Shown: positions 47,970 to 60,861 of the stretch, one piece after another
Layout: every line of letters begins with the position of its first letter
Position numbering within the stretch: position 1 is the first letter of the stretch
Origin: Datisca glomerata
Taxonomy: Eukaryota > Streptophyta > Magnoliopsida > Cucurbitales > Datiscaceae
Reading direction: 5' to 3'
Assembly: GCA_003255025.1 (NCBI GenBank)
Contig: QANY01011336.1
Location: 1,891,311-1,955,310 of the forward strand
Length of the DNA: 64,000 nucleotides
Made by a program: the position numbers and the translations under genes
Notes under the pieces: generated by a model
The model's input: the letters and a program-made list of their open reading frames with translations, nothing else
Told to the model about the DNA's origin: nothing
Database searches by the model: none

Positions 47970-49830
47970 TTTCGCCATGAACCCGTCTGGTTGAGTCATA
48001 TTAACGCGTTCTTCAATATTGTCATTCACAAAGGCAGTCTTGATGTCCATTTATCAGATTTCATAATCAATGGCAGCAACAATGGATAAAATGATTCAGA
48101 TGGATTTAAGCATGGCTGCTAGTGAGAAGGTATCCTCGTAGTCTATACCTTCCTTTTGGGTATAGCCCTTGGCTACTAGCCTAGCTTTGAATTTCTCTGC
48201 ATTCCCATCCGGACCTCTTTTCTTCTGATAGATCCATTTGCATCTTACGGGTTTTATCCCTAGAGGAGGATCTACAAGTTTTCAGACTCTGTCCGAGTAC
48301 ATCGAATGTATCTCAACGTTCATGGCTTCCTGCCATAAGTTTACTATAGGACCATCCATGGCCTCCGAGTAAGAGATTGGTTCATCTAGGTCTTTTTCTG
48401 AGACAGCTGTCAAAGCTTCCTCATAGGACATGTACCTTTCAAGTTATCTCACAACTCTCCCACTACGTCGAGGCTCCATAGTCTCTGTCTCATGTCGTCA
48501 TTCTTCCAATATTGAATCAAAAATAAATTCTGATTGGCGAGTCAGTGTTTCCAGCCAATAATTCCTCTAGCACAACTGTGCTTCTCGACTGTACACTTTT
48601 AATATAATCTTCTTCGAGAAAATGAGCACTTGTGCTAGCGAATGTTTTCTTGTTAGTCATACCATAGAAGATATACCCCTTCGTTCCCATAGGATATCCT
48701 GCAAACATGGCCAACTTGCCTGTCTTTGGTCTTAGAACATGTGCTGGGCAACACCATATTTTAAAATAGTGAACGGATGACTTTCGCCCATACGATCTTT
48801 CATATGATGTACCAAGCACTGTCTTTGACAGAACTTCGTTCAGAATATATGCCGCTGTTAGTAAGGCATATGCCTAGAATGAATCTGGGAGGATGGGTAA
48901 CTCATCATGGAACCATATCCATCAGAGTTCGATTCATTCTCTCTGACACACCATTGTTCTATGGTGTACCACGAGCGGTAAGCTGAGAAAGAATACCTTC
49001 TTCCTTAAGAAAATTCTTGAACTCTCCTAGCAAGTACTCTCCACCACAATCATATCATAGTCTTTTAATTTGTTTTTCTAATTGCTTTTCAAATAAGGCG
49101 TTATATTTTTTTTGAACTTTTTAAAGGTTTTAGACTTTTGATACATTAGATAAATATGACCAAAACTTGAGTAGTTATCAGTGAATGTTATGAAGTATTT
49201 ATAACCTTTTCTTGCTTGGATATTTAATGGCCCATATACATCACTATGTATGAGTTCAAGTCATTGAGTAGCTCTTTCACATTTTGATGAAAAATGTCTC
49301 TTGGTCATGTTATCTTCTATACAAGATTCACATGTGGATATTGACCCCGCACTTAAAGATTGCAAAGGACCATCCTTCACAAGTCTTTAAATCCTGTCTA
49401 GGCTAATATGTCTAAGACGTAAGTGCCAAAAATATGTTAGATCTGTTTAGTCATAGTTCAACCTTCTACTATCCCTACGTGAATCGATATTCACTCCAAT
49501 CACAAATCATGGGTACTATAGGTTTTACGTCATACAAATTTATTAATCATTCGTGCAATAATAATTAAGCATTCATTTCTAAAAATATCAATGAATTTTA
49601 GATCAAATCCTTGCTCAATTAATGCACCAATAAAAATCAAAATCTTCCCAAAAATTAGGACATAATAAGCATCACGCAATATAATAAAATGTTTCTCAAA
49701 ACATAATTTAAAAGTTCCCACTGATGCGGCCGATACTAGTGCTTCGTTCCCCCAGCGGAAGCTGAACTCGCTCTCATCAAGCCTTCTAATTTTCCTGAAC
49801 TCCTACAAGGAGCAACATATATGGTTAGTA
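47970..49830 (-). pseudogene. Copia E pol remnant (protease end, integrase, RT start)
   Basis: Minus strand: a protease tail at 49721-49530 (ALAVGTFKLCFEKHFIILRDAYYV), degenerate GAG-pre-integrase and integrase at about 49480-48850, and the integrase end at 48819-48517 (FKIWCCPAHVLRPKTGKLAMFAGYPMGTKGYIFY..FLEEDYI). The RT start then runs to 47970. It carries many stops, and about 200 bp is missing at 47969/47970 relative to D. Confidence 0.82.
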
Positions 49831-49847
49831 GCTGTAGAGTCTACAAT

Positions 49848-50243
49848 CTAAGAAAAAGTGGACTCAACTATATAACATGCCTCAATAACAATTACTATAC
49901 ATTTGTATCTCAACCTTTTGAGATACTCTGGGTAGTTGCGTTTCCAATGACCAGTGGCTCCACAGTGATGACACTTGTCTTTTGACTTGTCTATTCTCAC
50001 GGTGCTCTTTCCTTTGGTAGCTCTCGATTTATGCTTCTTCGCTTTCCTTGGACCCCTTCTCTGTTTCTTCTTAGACCTAGAGGTGGAAGGCATACTTTCA
50101 GTAAAGTTAATCTCTCCAGATTTCCTCTTGACCTTCTGAAACAGGGTCTCAATAGCTTGTAGCTCCTTTATGAGCTCAGGAAATGAGCAGTTCAGCTTAT
50201 TCGTCGAATAATTAAGCTTGAAGTTCTCAAAGGTACCAGACAA
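49848..50243 (-). pseudogene. Copia E gag, C-terminal half with zinc knuckle
   Basis: Reads LSGTFENFKLNYSTNKLNCSFPELIKELQAIE, then a basic KKKQRRGPRKAKKHKSR run, and CHHCGATGHWKRNYPEY. The last is a zinc knuckle whose final Cys is replaced by Tyr (C-X2-C-X4-H-X4-Y). There is no start codon: the frame is open from the breakpoint at about 50250 and its first codon is TTG. Confidence 0.85.
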
Positions 50244-50255
50244 AATTTATTCTTT

Positions 50256-50755
50256 TCAGTAATCATGTCACTATCCTCTCTCTCAACTGTTCTTAACGCG
50301 AACAAATTCAACGGTGAAAATTACAGGGATTGGAAATAAAATTTTGACATCGTGCTGATGGTAGAAAAGCACAAGTTCGTGCTCACTACCCCTTGTACTG
50401 TTGAATCTATTGTTGAATCCAATCAAGAAGAAAAACATGTTTGTGCTTCTTGGCTGCGTTCTGATGAGATCGCCAGATGTTACATCTTGGCATCTATAAG
50501 CAATGTGTTGCAACATCAGCATCAAAACTTTGAGACCACCATTGATATGATGTTAAACATTACTGAAATGTTCGGGGATCAGGGTCGTCAAGCCAGACAG
50601 ATAGCTGTGCGTGAATTCATGAACTGCATGATGGAACCTGGAACTCCTGTCAGTAAACATATGATATTGATAATAAGTTATCTGAATGAGATGGAGATCA
50701 TGGCTGTTGAGGTCGATGGCGAGACTTAAATAGATATGATCCTAGAGAAGGTGTA
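50256..50755 (+). pseudogene. Copia gag N-terminal half, inverted
   Basis: Plus strand: MSLSSLSTVLNANKFNGENYRDWK, a stop, then VEKHKFVLTTPC, WLRSDEIARCYILASISNVLQHQH, and VREFMNCMMEPGTPVSKHMILIISYLNEMEIMAVEVDGET, ending IDMILEKV. This is the piece that should directly precede SGTFENFKLNYS of the minus-strand gag. It lies head to head with it, so about 500 bp has been inverted. Confidence 0.85.
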
Positions 50756-51955
50756 AATAAATGCTCAATTATTTAGGAAAGTATGATGCATGATGCAACT
50801 ACTAAATATTTTAAAATCCATTAAAAAATATTTCCTTCATGATGTTATGATAAAAAAAATGATAGCTTGTCTCATCGAGAGATGAAGTCCAAACTATCTC
50901 TTATTGCATCGAGACTCCTCTCATTTGGTTAACGCTCAAATTTCCTCACATCTAGCTTAACCAATCACCAATGATTTTGGTCACCTTGACCCCATTGACT
51001 AGCCCCTATGGGGGGATTCCAATGTGTTTCAGCCTAAGTGTTTAACCAACGCATCGGCTCTTAAAAGTTTCTATGGACTAACGGGGCCCGTCTATGGGAC
51101 GACCCTGCCCCACCCCCTTTGGAAGTCTTAAATTTTGAAGCAACTCGATGACTCAAAGCGACTAGATTCCAAATTTTCTCACATTCAAGTGAAGATCTCT
51201 ATGGGCAGTTCTAACCCTTTCTCGTGGCTCGATCAAGTTTGCGTTGGAGACCTTATGACGTTTCAACGTAAATGACTCTCCCACTTAGTTTTTGAAAAAA
51301 ATTAGATTTTTGGTTGTTTTTCAAAAAATATAACTTTTATTAATTTGAAAAACGTGATGAAATTTATAAATTCTTTATTAATTTTAAATCTCAATTTAAG
51401 ATCATAACCATTATAAATTTTACATTGTAATTAAATAATATCCATTATCAATTAATCTACAATGATGCATGTACATGTTACATGAGAATTTGATATTGGC
51501 ATATCCCTAATCTATATGACATGTTATATGATGATGCACGATTAAAATTAAATCATATGTTCAAATTTAACCTCTCTATTGGCTCATTTCTAATTAGAAC
51601 CCATAAAAAAATAATAAATAAATTACAAATTAATTTATGAACTAATCTTCACGGTGTAGCAATTTACTCCTTCGTCTCCATGGTGTCCCACATTTTGTAA
51701 CACTTTACAAAATTTTAGTCCCATTTTTAAAAAAATATTTTCAATTTAAAATTTTAATTTTCGAACATATTTTTACTTTGATAAATAAATTACTAAGTAA
51801 TTAGTAAATTGATTATTTTTAAAATAATTTTAAAATAAATGACAATTATACAAGTGTTGAAAATTTTACCAAATTAAATTAAAATTAAATAAGGGACTAA
51901 ATTGATAATGGTTATTATTTAATTTTACATTATAATAATGTCGAGCCGAATAATG
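50756..51955 (-). other. Leader region of copia E, non-coding
   Basis: Untranslated sequence between inverted gag and LTR remnant. It includes a less AT-rich part at about 50880-51290, which looks like the leader of the C/D/E family, and AT-rich sequence beyond. No primer-binding site is recognisable, consistent with loss of the inner part of the 5' LTR. Confidence 0.5.
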
Positions 51956-52200
51956 TCGAGTCGATCCTAAGACTGCGAATATCGTTCTGAACTATTTCAG
52001 AAGAGTTCGTCTGGAGACGTTTCTGTTTTCACTCTTCTTTCATTGGCAATAGTTCAATGACTTGAGTACTTTATAAACACGCTTTAATTTAAAATAAAAC
52101 TTTCAATTTATTCATAAAAAATTTAGTAATACAAATGTCTGAGAAATAACTAAATAAAAATAAATAGTTATTACACGCTACTTTATAGACATATTCCAAC
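51956..52200 (-). repeat. 5' LTR fragment of copia E
   Basis: Aligns with 39446-39689, the first 245 bases of the C LTR on the minus strand, ending at the intact tip attccaaca at 52200. The rest of the LTR is gone. Confidence 0.85.
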
Positions 52201-52883
52201 AGGGTTCCCTTACTTCCATTTATACTAGCTATCAAGATTTGAGATCCTCTCTAAGAAAGCCAACGTCATCACTATTTTGGGTGCTTCCCGATAACCAATA
52301 AAAGGAGGGCACGTATCCTGATGATACCGCGATGCGCAATATAAGAATCTCACCAAGTCTCATTCATGCGCCAGATGTCTTACCCGACCTGGCCTCACCA
52401 ATCCACGATAAGGAAAGATTGGGCTAGATAGAGCTCGTATAGAATGAAAGAGTACGCGCTGAGAACCTGAATGTCTGAACGGCGACATTACATTAGCACC
52501 ATCATTGCACACCTAAATTAGGGTCTGGGGCGGCGTCTCCCTATTCGTCTCCTGGTTCAGGAATCTAGTCACCGCCTCTCATGTCAGGCAAGACTCTTTT
52601 TGGTCATCTCGACATTTATGTCAGTTCAGGGGACAAGGGTATTAAATGTCGCCCCCAACTTGCCATGACAGGATAAAACTGCCATATTTCCAAGGTGTTT
52701 TTGAAACGCTTCATTGGGCGACAATAACGAAGCTTCCTCGACACGCATCCCCTCCTCAAAGGCTCCAGGTATAAATACTCCATCTACAACAGTGTAAGGT
52801 AAGCAACTTTCCCCTAAGGAAAACTCTACCAAAATTAATTCATGATATTGACTTAGGCATCAGAGGCTCTTAAGCGAGAAAAC
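52201..52883 (+). mobile_element. Gypsy-type LTR fragment
   Basis: A clearly more GC-rich block. Near its end it has ggtataaatactcc (TATA box, about 52770), and then gacttaggcatcagaggctc (about 52851), an arrangement typical of the U3/R part of plant Ty3/gypsy LTRs. Both sides are cut by copia elements: E at 52200 and F at 52884. No internal region is present. Confidence 0.6.
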
Positions 52884-53224
52884 TGATAAGTGTAATATAA
52901 CTGATATAAACTGACTTACCATATTAGTCAGTTTATATCACTATATTATCTCTAGTGTAGTAGTTAGTTTCTATTATTGTTAGTTGTTTAATTCTGTTAT
53001 TATTATCGTTCAATGTAAAGGTTAAATATAGTTTACTGTTGTAAGAGAAACTCATGCAATGAAAGATTAAGAAAACTTTCTTGCAGCTCTTTCTTGTTGT
53101 CTCTCTCTCATAACTCTTTCTCTCACTCGATCGCTTATATTCTTCATCAATCCTATTATGTTTACATTACTGTCATACAATTCTTCATGGTATCAGAGCT
53201 AGATTAAAGAAAAACGCCTTCATT

Positions 53225-54190
53225 AATGGCTCTTGCTACTTCTGAAAGTTTTTTTATTGTGAAATTGAGAATTCTGGTTCTTCAAATTCTCAAACTCGTA
53301 CTCCAATTTTCTTGCTATTGAACATCTGCAATTTGATCTCAATCAGATTAGATACCAAATTTCATATTGTGGAAGAACCAAATCACTTATATTCTAAATG
53401 TACACTCGATCTTTAGATATATTGATGGATCTTTAGACTGTCCAAGTCAATTTCTTTACAATGACAAATGTGAAAGAACATCTGCTATCAACCCTAAGTA
53501 CGAACAACGGGTCACTCAAGATCAGGCTCTTATGACCCTTCTGAATGCCACTATGTCTTCTATGACTCTATCTGATGTTGTTAGGTGCTCAACTTCAATG
53601 GAGGTATGGAATTCAATTGAAAGAAGTTTGCATCAATTTCTAGTCAAACATGCTTAAGCTTAAATCTGATATTCAGTCAATAACTAAGAAACCTACAAAA
53701 AATATTAATGAATACATACAAAGAATCAAAGGACTGAAGGATAAGTTGTTTGTTCTTTCGTTTCATTTAGAAGATGAGGATATACTCATCTATACTATTA
53801 ATGGTTTGCCTGCTGAATATAACACACTTAGAACCTCCATTAAAACTACAGCTGAACCCATGGCCTTAGATTAGTTGCATGTCATTTTAAAGGCTGATAG
53901 ATCTTTCCAAATAGGTGGAAGATCTAACTCTGGCAAAGGCTAAAACAAAAAAAAATAGATATTCTTTCAATTTTAGTCACTTCCCATATGTTCTTAGAGT
54001 CCCACCTTCTAAGCAAACTTCTCAAATAAAAGGAAATACAAGCATAAACTACTCTACATATGTGATCAATCCAACTTAAACTGGCATGATTTACTATCAA
54101 ATCTATCAAAAACTAGGTCATGGAGTTGTAGATTGTTATAACAGAATGAATTATTCATTCCAGGGTAAGAATCCACATGCACTGCTTTCT
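53225..54190 (+). pseudogene. Copia F gag, zinc knuckle lost
   Basis: Frames at 53367-53657 and 53650-53874 give the gag core: RCSTSMEVWNSIERSL, then LKSDIQSITKKPTKNINEYIQRIKGLKDKLFVL and INGLPAEYNTLRTSI. At 54086-54170 the sequence that should be CQIC..GH..DC reads YQIYQKLGHGVVDC: both leading cysteines are Tyr. Frameshift at about 53650 and a stop at 53872. Confidence 0.82.
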
Positions 54191-56815
54191 GCTATGGCTG
54201 CCATGTACAATCAATCTTTTACATCAGACTCACCACTATGGTTAACTGATTCTGGATGCAACTCTCATATCACATCTAATGTTAGTAACATTAATTTTCC
54301 TACTGAATATAATGATGATGATCACATTATTGTAGGTAATGGACAACATATTAATATCACACATATAGGTTCAAGTTCTATATCTCTTCCCTTTCATACC
54401 TTTTTCCTTAAATAAAATCCTCTGTGTTCCAGAGATTGTTTCTCCTCTCAGTTCATCAATTTTGTCTTAAAAATGACTGTCTTTTAATATTTGATGTTCA
54501 ATACTTTGAAATTCAGAATAAACACTCTTGACACATTCTATACGGAGGTCCATGTAAGAATGGCATGTATCCTCTACCTTCTGTTATACTAGCATCTTCC
54601 TCTTCCCAAGCTCAAGTTGCATCATCAGCATCAATAGCATCAAAGGCATTCTTTGGTACAAAAATTTCAGGCACTACATGGCATGACAAACTTGGGCATA
54701 CCTTAAACTTTGTAATAAAGAAAATACTTAGCAAAGCACAAATTACTTGTATTTCTTCTCCTTCTTCTGAATAATGTATCTGTCAAAGTTGTCTTGTTAG
54801 TAAAATGACGAACTTACATTTTGCCTTGTCAAATTCTGTTTCTCATTCTTCTCTTGAATTAGTTCATAGTGATGTGTGAGGACCATCTCCTATTATTTCC
54901 TTGAATGGGTATAGATTCTACTTCTCATTTATAATTTCTCAAAATATACTTGGATTTTCCCTTAGTTCATAAATCTGAAGTATACTCAATTTTTACTAAA
55001 TTCAAGCCCTATGTTGAGAACCTGCTGTCTAAACACATTAAAACCTTTAGAAGTGATGGCGGTGATGAATACACCAGCAGGGAATTCAAACTTGTTCTGT
55101 AAAGTCATGGTATTTTCAACAAAAACTCATGCCTATATACCCTGAACAAAATGGGATAGCTGAGAGGAAACATAGGCATTTGGTTGAAACAGCCTTGGCA
55201 ATGTTACATAGAGTTTTCCTCCCTCTAAAATTCTGGTACCATGCCTTTGTAGTAGATGTTTTACTTATTAACATATTACCATCATCAAATACACACAATA
55301 TCTCACCTTTTGAGTCTTATTTGGTCATCTACCTGACTATACACATCTCAAAATATTTAGATGTGCTTGTTATCCTCTTCTCAAGCCTTATAATACCCAT
55401 AAGCTTCAACCCAAAACAGCTCAATGTGTTTTCATAGGTTATGCTCTAGAATACAAAGGTTTTTTGTGCTTTGATCCTTCAAATAATAAAATATATACTT
55501 CTGAGCATGTAGTGTTTGATGAAACTACTTTTTCATATACACCACCACTTTTTAATGCTATTGATACATATGTTGCTTCTACTGTGCATTCTTCTAATAC
55601 TGATATTAATCCTATTCTTCATTCATTTCTTTTTTCACCACATCATATCATTCACTCACAACCCATTCTTCATAATATTTCTGCTGATATACCTTCAAAT
55701 ATGTCGTTGATACATCTCATATTGTGACCAATGGCACATTACCTAAAACTGATACATCATCTCATATTGTCTCTTCACACATTTCTCCTACTGATATATC
55801 ATCTTCCATGTTTATTGACATTTCTGTCCCAGCATTTTAGATTCCTTCTTCTGATCCCAACATTTGTACTCTGCATTCATGTCCTACTACAACCTTGCCT
55901 AATAAACATCATATGTTAACTAGATCTAAGCAGATATTTCTAAGAAGAAAGTCTTTCTAGCCTCTTCTTCTAAGGTTGAGACAAATATTACTAATGAACT
56001 TGAACTTGCCACTTTTAAGGTTGTTTCCAAACATCCGGCATGGGTTCAAGCTATGATAGAGGAATTTGAAGCTCTAAAATCTCAACAAACATGGAATTTA
56101 GTCCCCCTTCCACCTAATAGGAACTTGGTTGTGTATAAGTGGGTCTATAAGTTGAAGTATAACCCTAATGTCAGTGTTGTAAGGCATAAAGCCAGGTTAA
56201 TTGCCAAAGATTTTCACAAAAGAGGCAGGCCTGGATTATGAGGAAACATTTAGTCCAGTAGTTAAGAAGCCTACAGTTAAACTTATCCTATCTCTTGCAG
56301 CACATTTTGGTTGGGTTTTAAGGCAGCTAGAAGTGAAGAATGCCTTTCTTCATGGTTTACTTAAGAAGGACGTGTACATGGGTCAACCCCCTGGTTTATT
56401 GATTCTAATAAACCAAATTTGGTTTGTAAGCTACATAAGTCGCTTTATGGCTTAAAATAGGCTCCACGAGTCTGGTTTGACATTTTGTTCTCACCATGGA
56501 CTTCTTATCCTCTCAAGCTAATTCTTCTATATTTATAAAGAAGTCAAGTTCTTCTATTACATATCTACTCATGTATGTAGATGACATCATTCTTACAAGA
56601 ACATATACTGGCTACAATGAAGAGCTTGTTTAGGTTCTAAAGTAGGAGTTTGTTATGACAGATCTTGGCATGCTTAAATATCTTCTTAGACTTGAGATTT
56701 CTTACTCATCTTCTGGCATATTTGTAAACCAACTTAAGTATGTCAAGGATCTTTTTCTCAAAGCTAGTATGTCCAATGCCAAGCCCTGCAACTCTCCCTG
56801 CTAAGCTAAAGCTCC
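54191..56815 (+). pseudogene. Copia F pol (protease, integrase, RT), degenerate
   Basis: The protease keeps WLTDSGCNSHIT (about 54235). Integrase shows WHDKLGH (54685) and CQSCLVSKM (54780), and later PEQNGIAERKHRHLVETALAMLHR (55135). RT shows [24 protein letters not shown] (about 56140), [27 protein letters not shown], and an intact YVDD at 56574-56585. Stops and at least three frameshifts occur. RNase H is absent. Confidence 0.85.
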
Positions 56816-57424
56816 TTTATATAACTAAAGAATTCATGAATATATAAATATAATTGAACAAATTGAATAAGTAGTCTAGCGTACTGATTTTTTCGGCAAA
56901 TAAATTTCAATTAATGGACATAAAACTATTTTAGGACATTTTGGTATTTACAAAATAAGTGAAGGATATTAATGTCTAGGAAAAGTTTTTCCAATATCCT
57001 CACATTTAGATTTAGTATGCTATGATATAGATCATTTGGTAGTTTAAATCTTATAGGGAAGAGACGTGTATTTTTGCAACTATTTTTTTTGGAATTAAAT
57101 AGAATGGACAATTTGCGAATCAAAAATTAATTGTGAAGTAATTAAAGTCAGAAACTTTCTCCAAAATTATCTAAGAAACTGAGGAAGTATTTAACTAAAA
57201 GTGAGAATAGGTATTACTAAATATTTATTCACAACAACAATAATTAGCCTTACGAGTTATGATATTTGATTTTTAGGTTGAGAGTTAAGAATTTCAAAAC
57301 ATTAGCATTTAACTTAGATAATTAATACTTTATTTTAGTATTTATGAATGACAATATATAAATTCAATTAAGAGGGGGGACAAATTTGTCTAAAAATATT
57401 TTTCTTCACATCCCCACTTTTATA
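56816..57424. other. AT-rich spacer
   Basis: Lies between the truncated copia F and the probable Helitron. No protein-like frame or repeat is recognised. Confidence 0.5.
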
Positions 57425-57604
57425 TCTATAATATCTTTAAAAGAGCCTTAAGGAAGGAGAAACTTTTGAAATCTCATTTTACCCTTACAAATTTCTTCTT
57501 TTTTCTCTTTAAAAAAACGTTTACACTATCCTTTTAGTTTTTGTTATGTCGTTGTCGTCGTCGTCGTTGTCATCATCATCATCATCATCATCATCGTCAT
57601 CATT

Positions 57605-57640
<36 letters not shown>

Positions 57641-57806
57641 GTCATCATTATCATCATCATCATCATCATCATCATCGTCGTCGTCGTCGTCGTCATCGTC
57701 GTCATCATCATCATCGTCGTCGTCGTCGTCATCATCATCGTCGTCGTCGTCATCATCATCGTCATCATCATCATCATCATTCTTATCATCATCATCATCA
57801 TTCTTC

Positions 57807-57878
<72 letters not shown>

Positions 57879-59220
57879 CGTTTGTTAATTATTATCCCAT
57901 ATCATTATAAGTTAATTAATTTTATTCATTTTATTTTTATTAATATTATTACTAAAATTAAAAGAAGACCTTCGTATTGTTTTAACATGAAGAAACCTTA
58001 TTGAATAGTTAAAAAAGCTTATTGATAATTTCTTAAATATAAGAATTTAAATAAATTTATATTAATTTTAATACATTATGAATCTAATTAAAGAAATATT
58101 TGTTCGCTTTTCAATTTTAGAAGTTTTAATGAAAAGGTTCATAATAAAAATTTCCCTTAAATCCATTGTATAGAAACTGTCGTCATAATTTGTGATACAA
58201 ATATATTTTAATGTATAATAAGAAATAGTAACATTTGACGAAAAGAAAAAATATAAATGGTACACACAATCTTTATTCAAAGCAAAAATAGTATGAAAAT
58301 CATGATCATAATTCAAAGCAAATCAATAAATGGAAGTCTTCAAATTAACAAGTTTTGTTCAATGAACCGTAATAATAGTGTGTAATTAAGGTTCTAAACA
58401 CCTTTTGCAATACACCTATAGATACTTGTTAACAAGAGAGGAATGAGAGATTTGTGTAGAAGTTTATTAATTATTTTTATTTCACTATTAGCATAGATTT
58501 TATTGATTTTGCTTCTCTTTAGAGTTTTTCATTCTTTTAAGGTATACTTCTTGCTCTTCGTGCATATAAGTTTTTCATCATGAAAGTTGATGGACTCTCA
58601 CATCTGAAATTAATTTTACATTGACATGTGACTGTATATCTACTAAAGTACTTAATTTATCGTTATAAGTATTATATAATTTGTGATATGTTTAATCTTA
58701 TCACGTAAAATTTTTTCAAATTAAACATAAATTGCCATTATTAAGTAATAGAAAACTTTTTGCATTACATATTTTTTCAATTTCACTGATAGTTTTCCTT
58801 CCTTATCATATGTGTTCTTCATACCTAGTTTTATTTATAATATGTTAAAGCACAATAAAAGTACATATCGTTGTTTTGTGTAAAAAATTCCTAAACTGAT
58901 CATTAAAAATCATAATATCAAAAAGTGTAAGTTGCTGTCAACACTTATCCCGATATATAATTTCAGAATGATTGGACATGTAACTATAATTTATGAGTTA
59001 TACTTTACCATATACAAATCTTCATTTTATATGAAAACTATAAAAATAAGTCATATCTTTTAGCGGAGTAGAAGAGTCTATTCTAAAAATTATTTATAAA
59101 GATTAAAAAATTTGAACTTTTAAATAGTAGAATATAATTAATTTTTTCTTATATTGTTAAAACTTTAAAATTTAATTTTTAAAATTACATGTGCGTGCAT
59201 CGCACGCGCTCTTCTACTAA
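57425..59220 (+). mobile_element. Probable non-autonomous Helitron (1796 bp)
   Basis: Begins TCTATAATATC at 57425 with A immediately before. Ends CTTCTACTAA at 59220 with T immediately after, so it fits the 5'-TC, CTRR-3' and A/T host site rules. A GC-rich hairpin gtgcgtgcatcgcacgc at 59191-59207 lies 13 bases before the end, as in plant Helitrons. No Rep or helicase gene is present. The start is less certain than the end, because TC is common. Confidence 0.55.
57546..57880. repeat. Compound triplet microsatellite, (TCG/TCA)n then (TTA)n
   Basis: About 245 bp of interspersed tcg and tca triplets is followed by about 27 TTA units (57800-57880). Every frame is open because no stop can occur in the first part, producing false poly-Ser, poly-His and poly-Met peptides. 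Confidence 0.95.
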
Positions 59221-60861
59221 TATAGATAAATATAGATATATGCTTGCTAGTTTTGACTTTTTAATTAACATTAGTAGAGTTTTTGTAAACTGATTTCAAA
59301 ACTTATTGGAAACTTATTTTCATCTAAAATTTATTGCAAAAATTACACACATATATCTATTATGGGTGTAAAAAAACAGCAATTGATTTCACAATTGTGG
59401 TTTTAAATTCTACTAAATGAGTTACAATTTTTTTATCAATTAGAAAAGGATATATCATTATCAGGAAACCGTATTACAAGGAATTAGATATCCAAATGGG
59501 AAGGGTATCAATATTCAATACAGATTTGACTATATTCTAAAAAACTCAAATGAACAATATGATGAGCAAGCCAATTGGATTTTAGACCATAATAATATGT
59601 TAATCCGTTTCTAGAATTAGTTATGGTGTAATCCAAGATTATAGTAATCACACCATTTTTAATGTAGTTTTTTTATATTTAGCAATAAATGAGAATGGTA
59701 TAGAGTTTATAAAAGAAATTGTGTGGAGCAGAAAAACAGCGACTGTTTTTATAAATCGGTAATGTCATCGGTAATGCTTTTTCCTAGACATATCAATTGA
59801 AATAAAAATATTAATATGGGAATAAAAATGGTCAAACTGAATTGGTTATTCCCTTAACTATTATTGTAAATGGTTAAAAACAACATCCCTCTAAAATGGA
59901 AGAGGGTTAAATGCCATAAATACTATAGTTGAAGTTATAGAAGTTAAGATAAATTACACAAATAATCCTTTAATTTCCCTTTTTCCACAAATAGATTGTA
60001 TTAATACTTAAACAAATAAACACTATAAGAAGCATATTTCAGGAGCAAAACACAGAGCAAGTGGCCAATAATAGAACACCAAAAGAAAAAAAAATAAACA
60101 AAAATAAATCTATTTGCTCAATAAATTAAAACTACTTGAAATAATCAAGTAACACGTTGAGGAACCAATTAAAAGAAATCACCTCAAGGACTAACTCTAA
60201 TTTGCAAGTTAAAAAAAAAACTCTAATTTTCACCTTTTTAATTGAATATTTTTCTTAATGCCTTATCTTTCTTGTTTTGATAAAATTTCAGTCCGATGTT
60301 CCGGTTCGTAAATAGTCTATCAGTAATATACTTTTAATATATTGATGATATATTTTATACAGTACTATTCATTAATATTTTTCATTAAAATTGCTAATAA
60401 TTATATATACACTATTGATTGACCTATTTTATAAGGTATACTTTAATAAAAATCTTTTTTTTTTAAGTAATGCTTTAACAATTTTTTTAAGTATTACTTT
60501 AATAAGAATCTTACGCTGTAGAAAGCCTATGTTCGTATATATCCACGCACGTTTTCTACTTCTACTTGAATAAAAAAAACTCGGAAATATAATTAATAAG
60601 TAACATTAATTAGTTTACATTGACAAAGACAACTTTACGGGTAACTGTTAAAAATCTTTCTGCAAATAATCGCAAGGAAAAAGAGACAAAAAATCTAATA
60701 GACAAAAAGTCACTTATTATTACAAATTGTTTTTTTTAGATCAAATACATGTATTAAAAGTGGAAGAAAATCCTCCACCAAATTTTATTGCATTATTGCT
60801 CTCCCCCTCTCTATCACCCATCAAACAAGATATGCATGCTAGCTCCTCAGCTCTGTGCTGC
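59221..60861. other. Intergenic, AT-rich
   Basis: No coding frame, RNA gene or clear mobile element. The last few bases should be 3' UTR of the Ole e 6-like gene, if its second exon is correctly placed. Confidence 0.5.

Larger units (their letters stand above)
44468..52200 (-). mobile_element. Rearranged copia composite D/E (C family)
   Basis: Minus-strand element with a partial 3' LTR (44468-45308) at one end and a partial 5' LTR (51956-52200) at the other. Between them pol occurs twice in part: D (45309-47683) covers RNase H to integrase core, and E (47684-49830) covers RT back through integrase to protease. Gag C-terminus follows at 50243-49848, and the gag N-terminus is inverted at 50256-50755. 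It may be two elements fused by recombination or one with an internal duplication. The 5' tip TGTTGGAATATGTC at 52200 abuts a gypsy LTR fragment. Confidence 0.8.
52884..56815 (+). mobile_element. Copia retrotransposon F, 3' end missing
   Basis: Plus strand: an LTR of about 304 bp (52884-53187), the primer-binding site TGGTATCAGAGC at 53188-53199 directly after it, then gag, protease, integrase and RT in order. It ends abruptly at about 56815 (MSNAKPCNSPC) before RNase H; no 3' LTR is found. The family differs from A, C and H. The start of the LTR (TGATAAGTG) is my best choice; TGTAATATA at 52891 is an alternative. Confidence 0.87.

Noticed and set aside
57541..58004. Long open frames giving poly-Ser, poly-His or poly-Met proteins
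   Set aside because: They arise from a triplet microsatellite that has no stop codon in any frame; no normal protein sequence flanks it.
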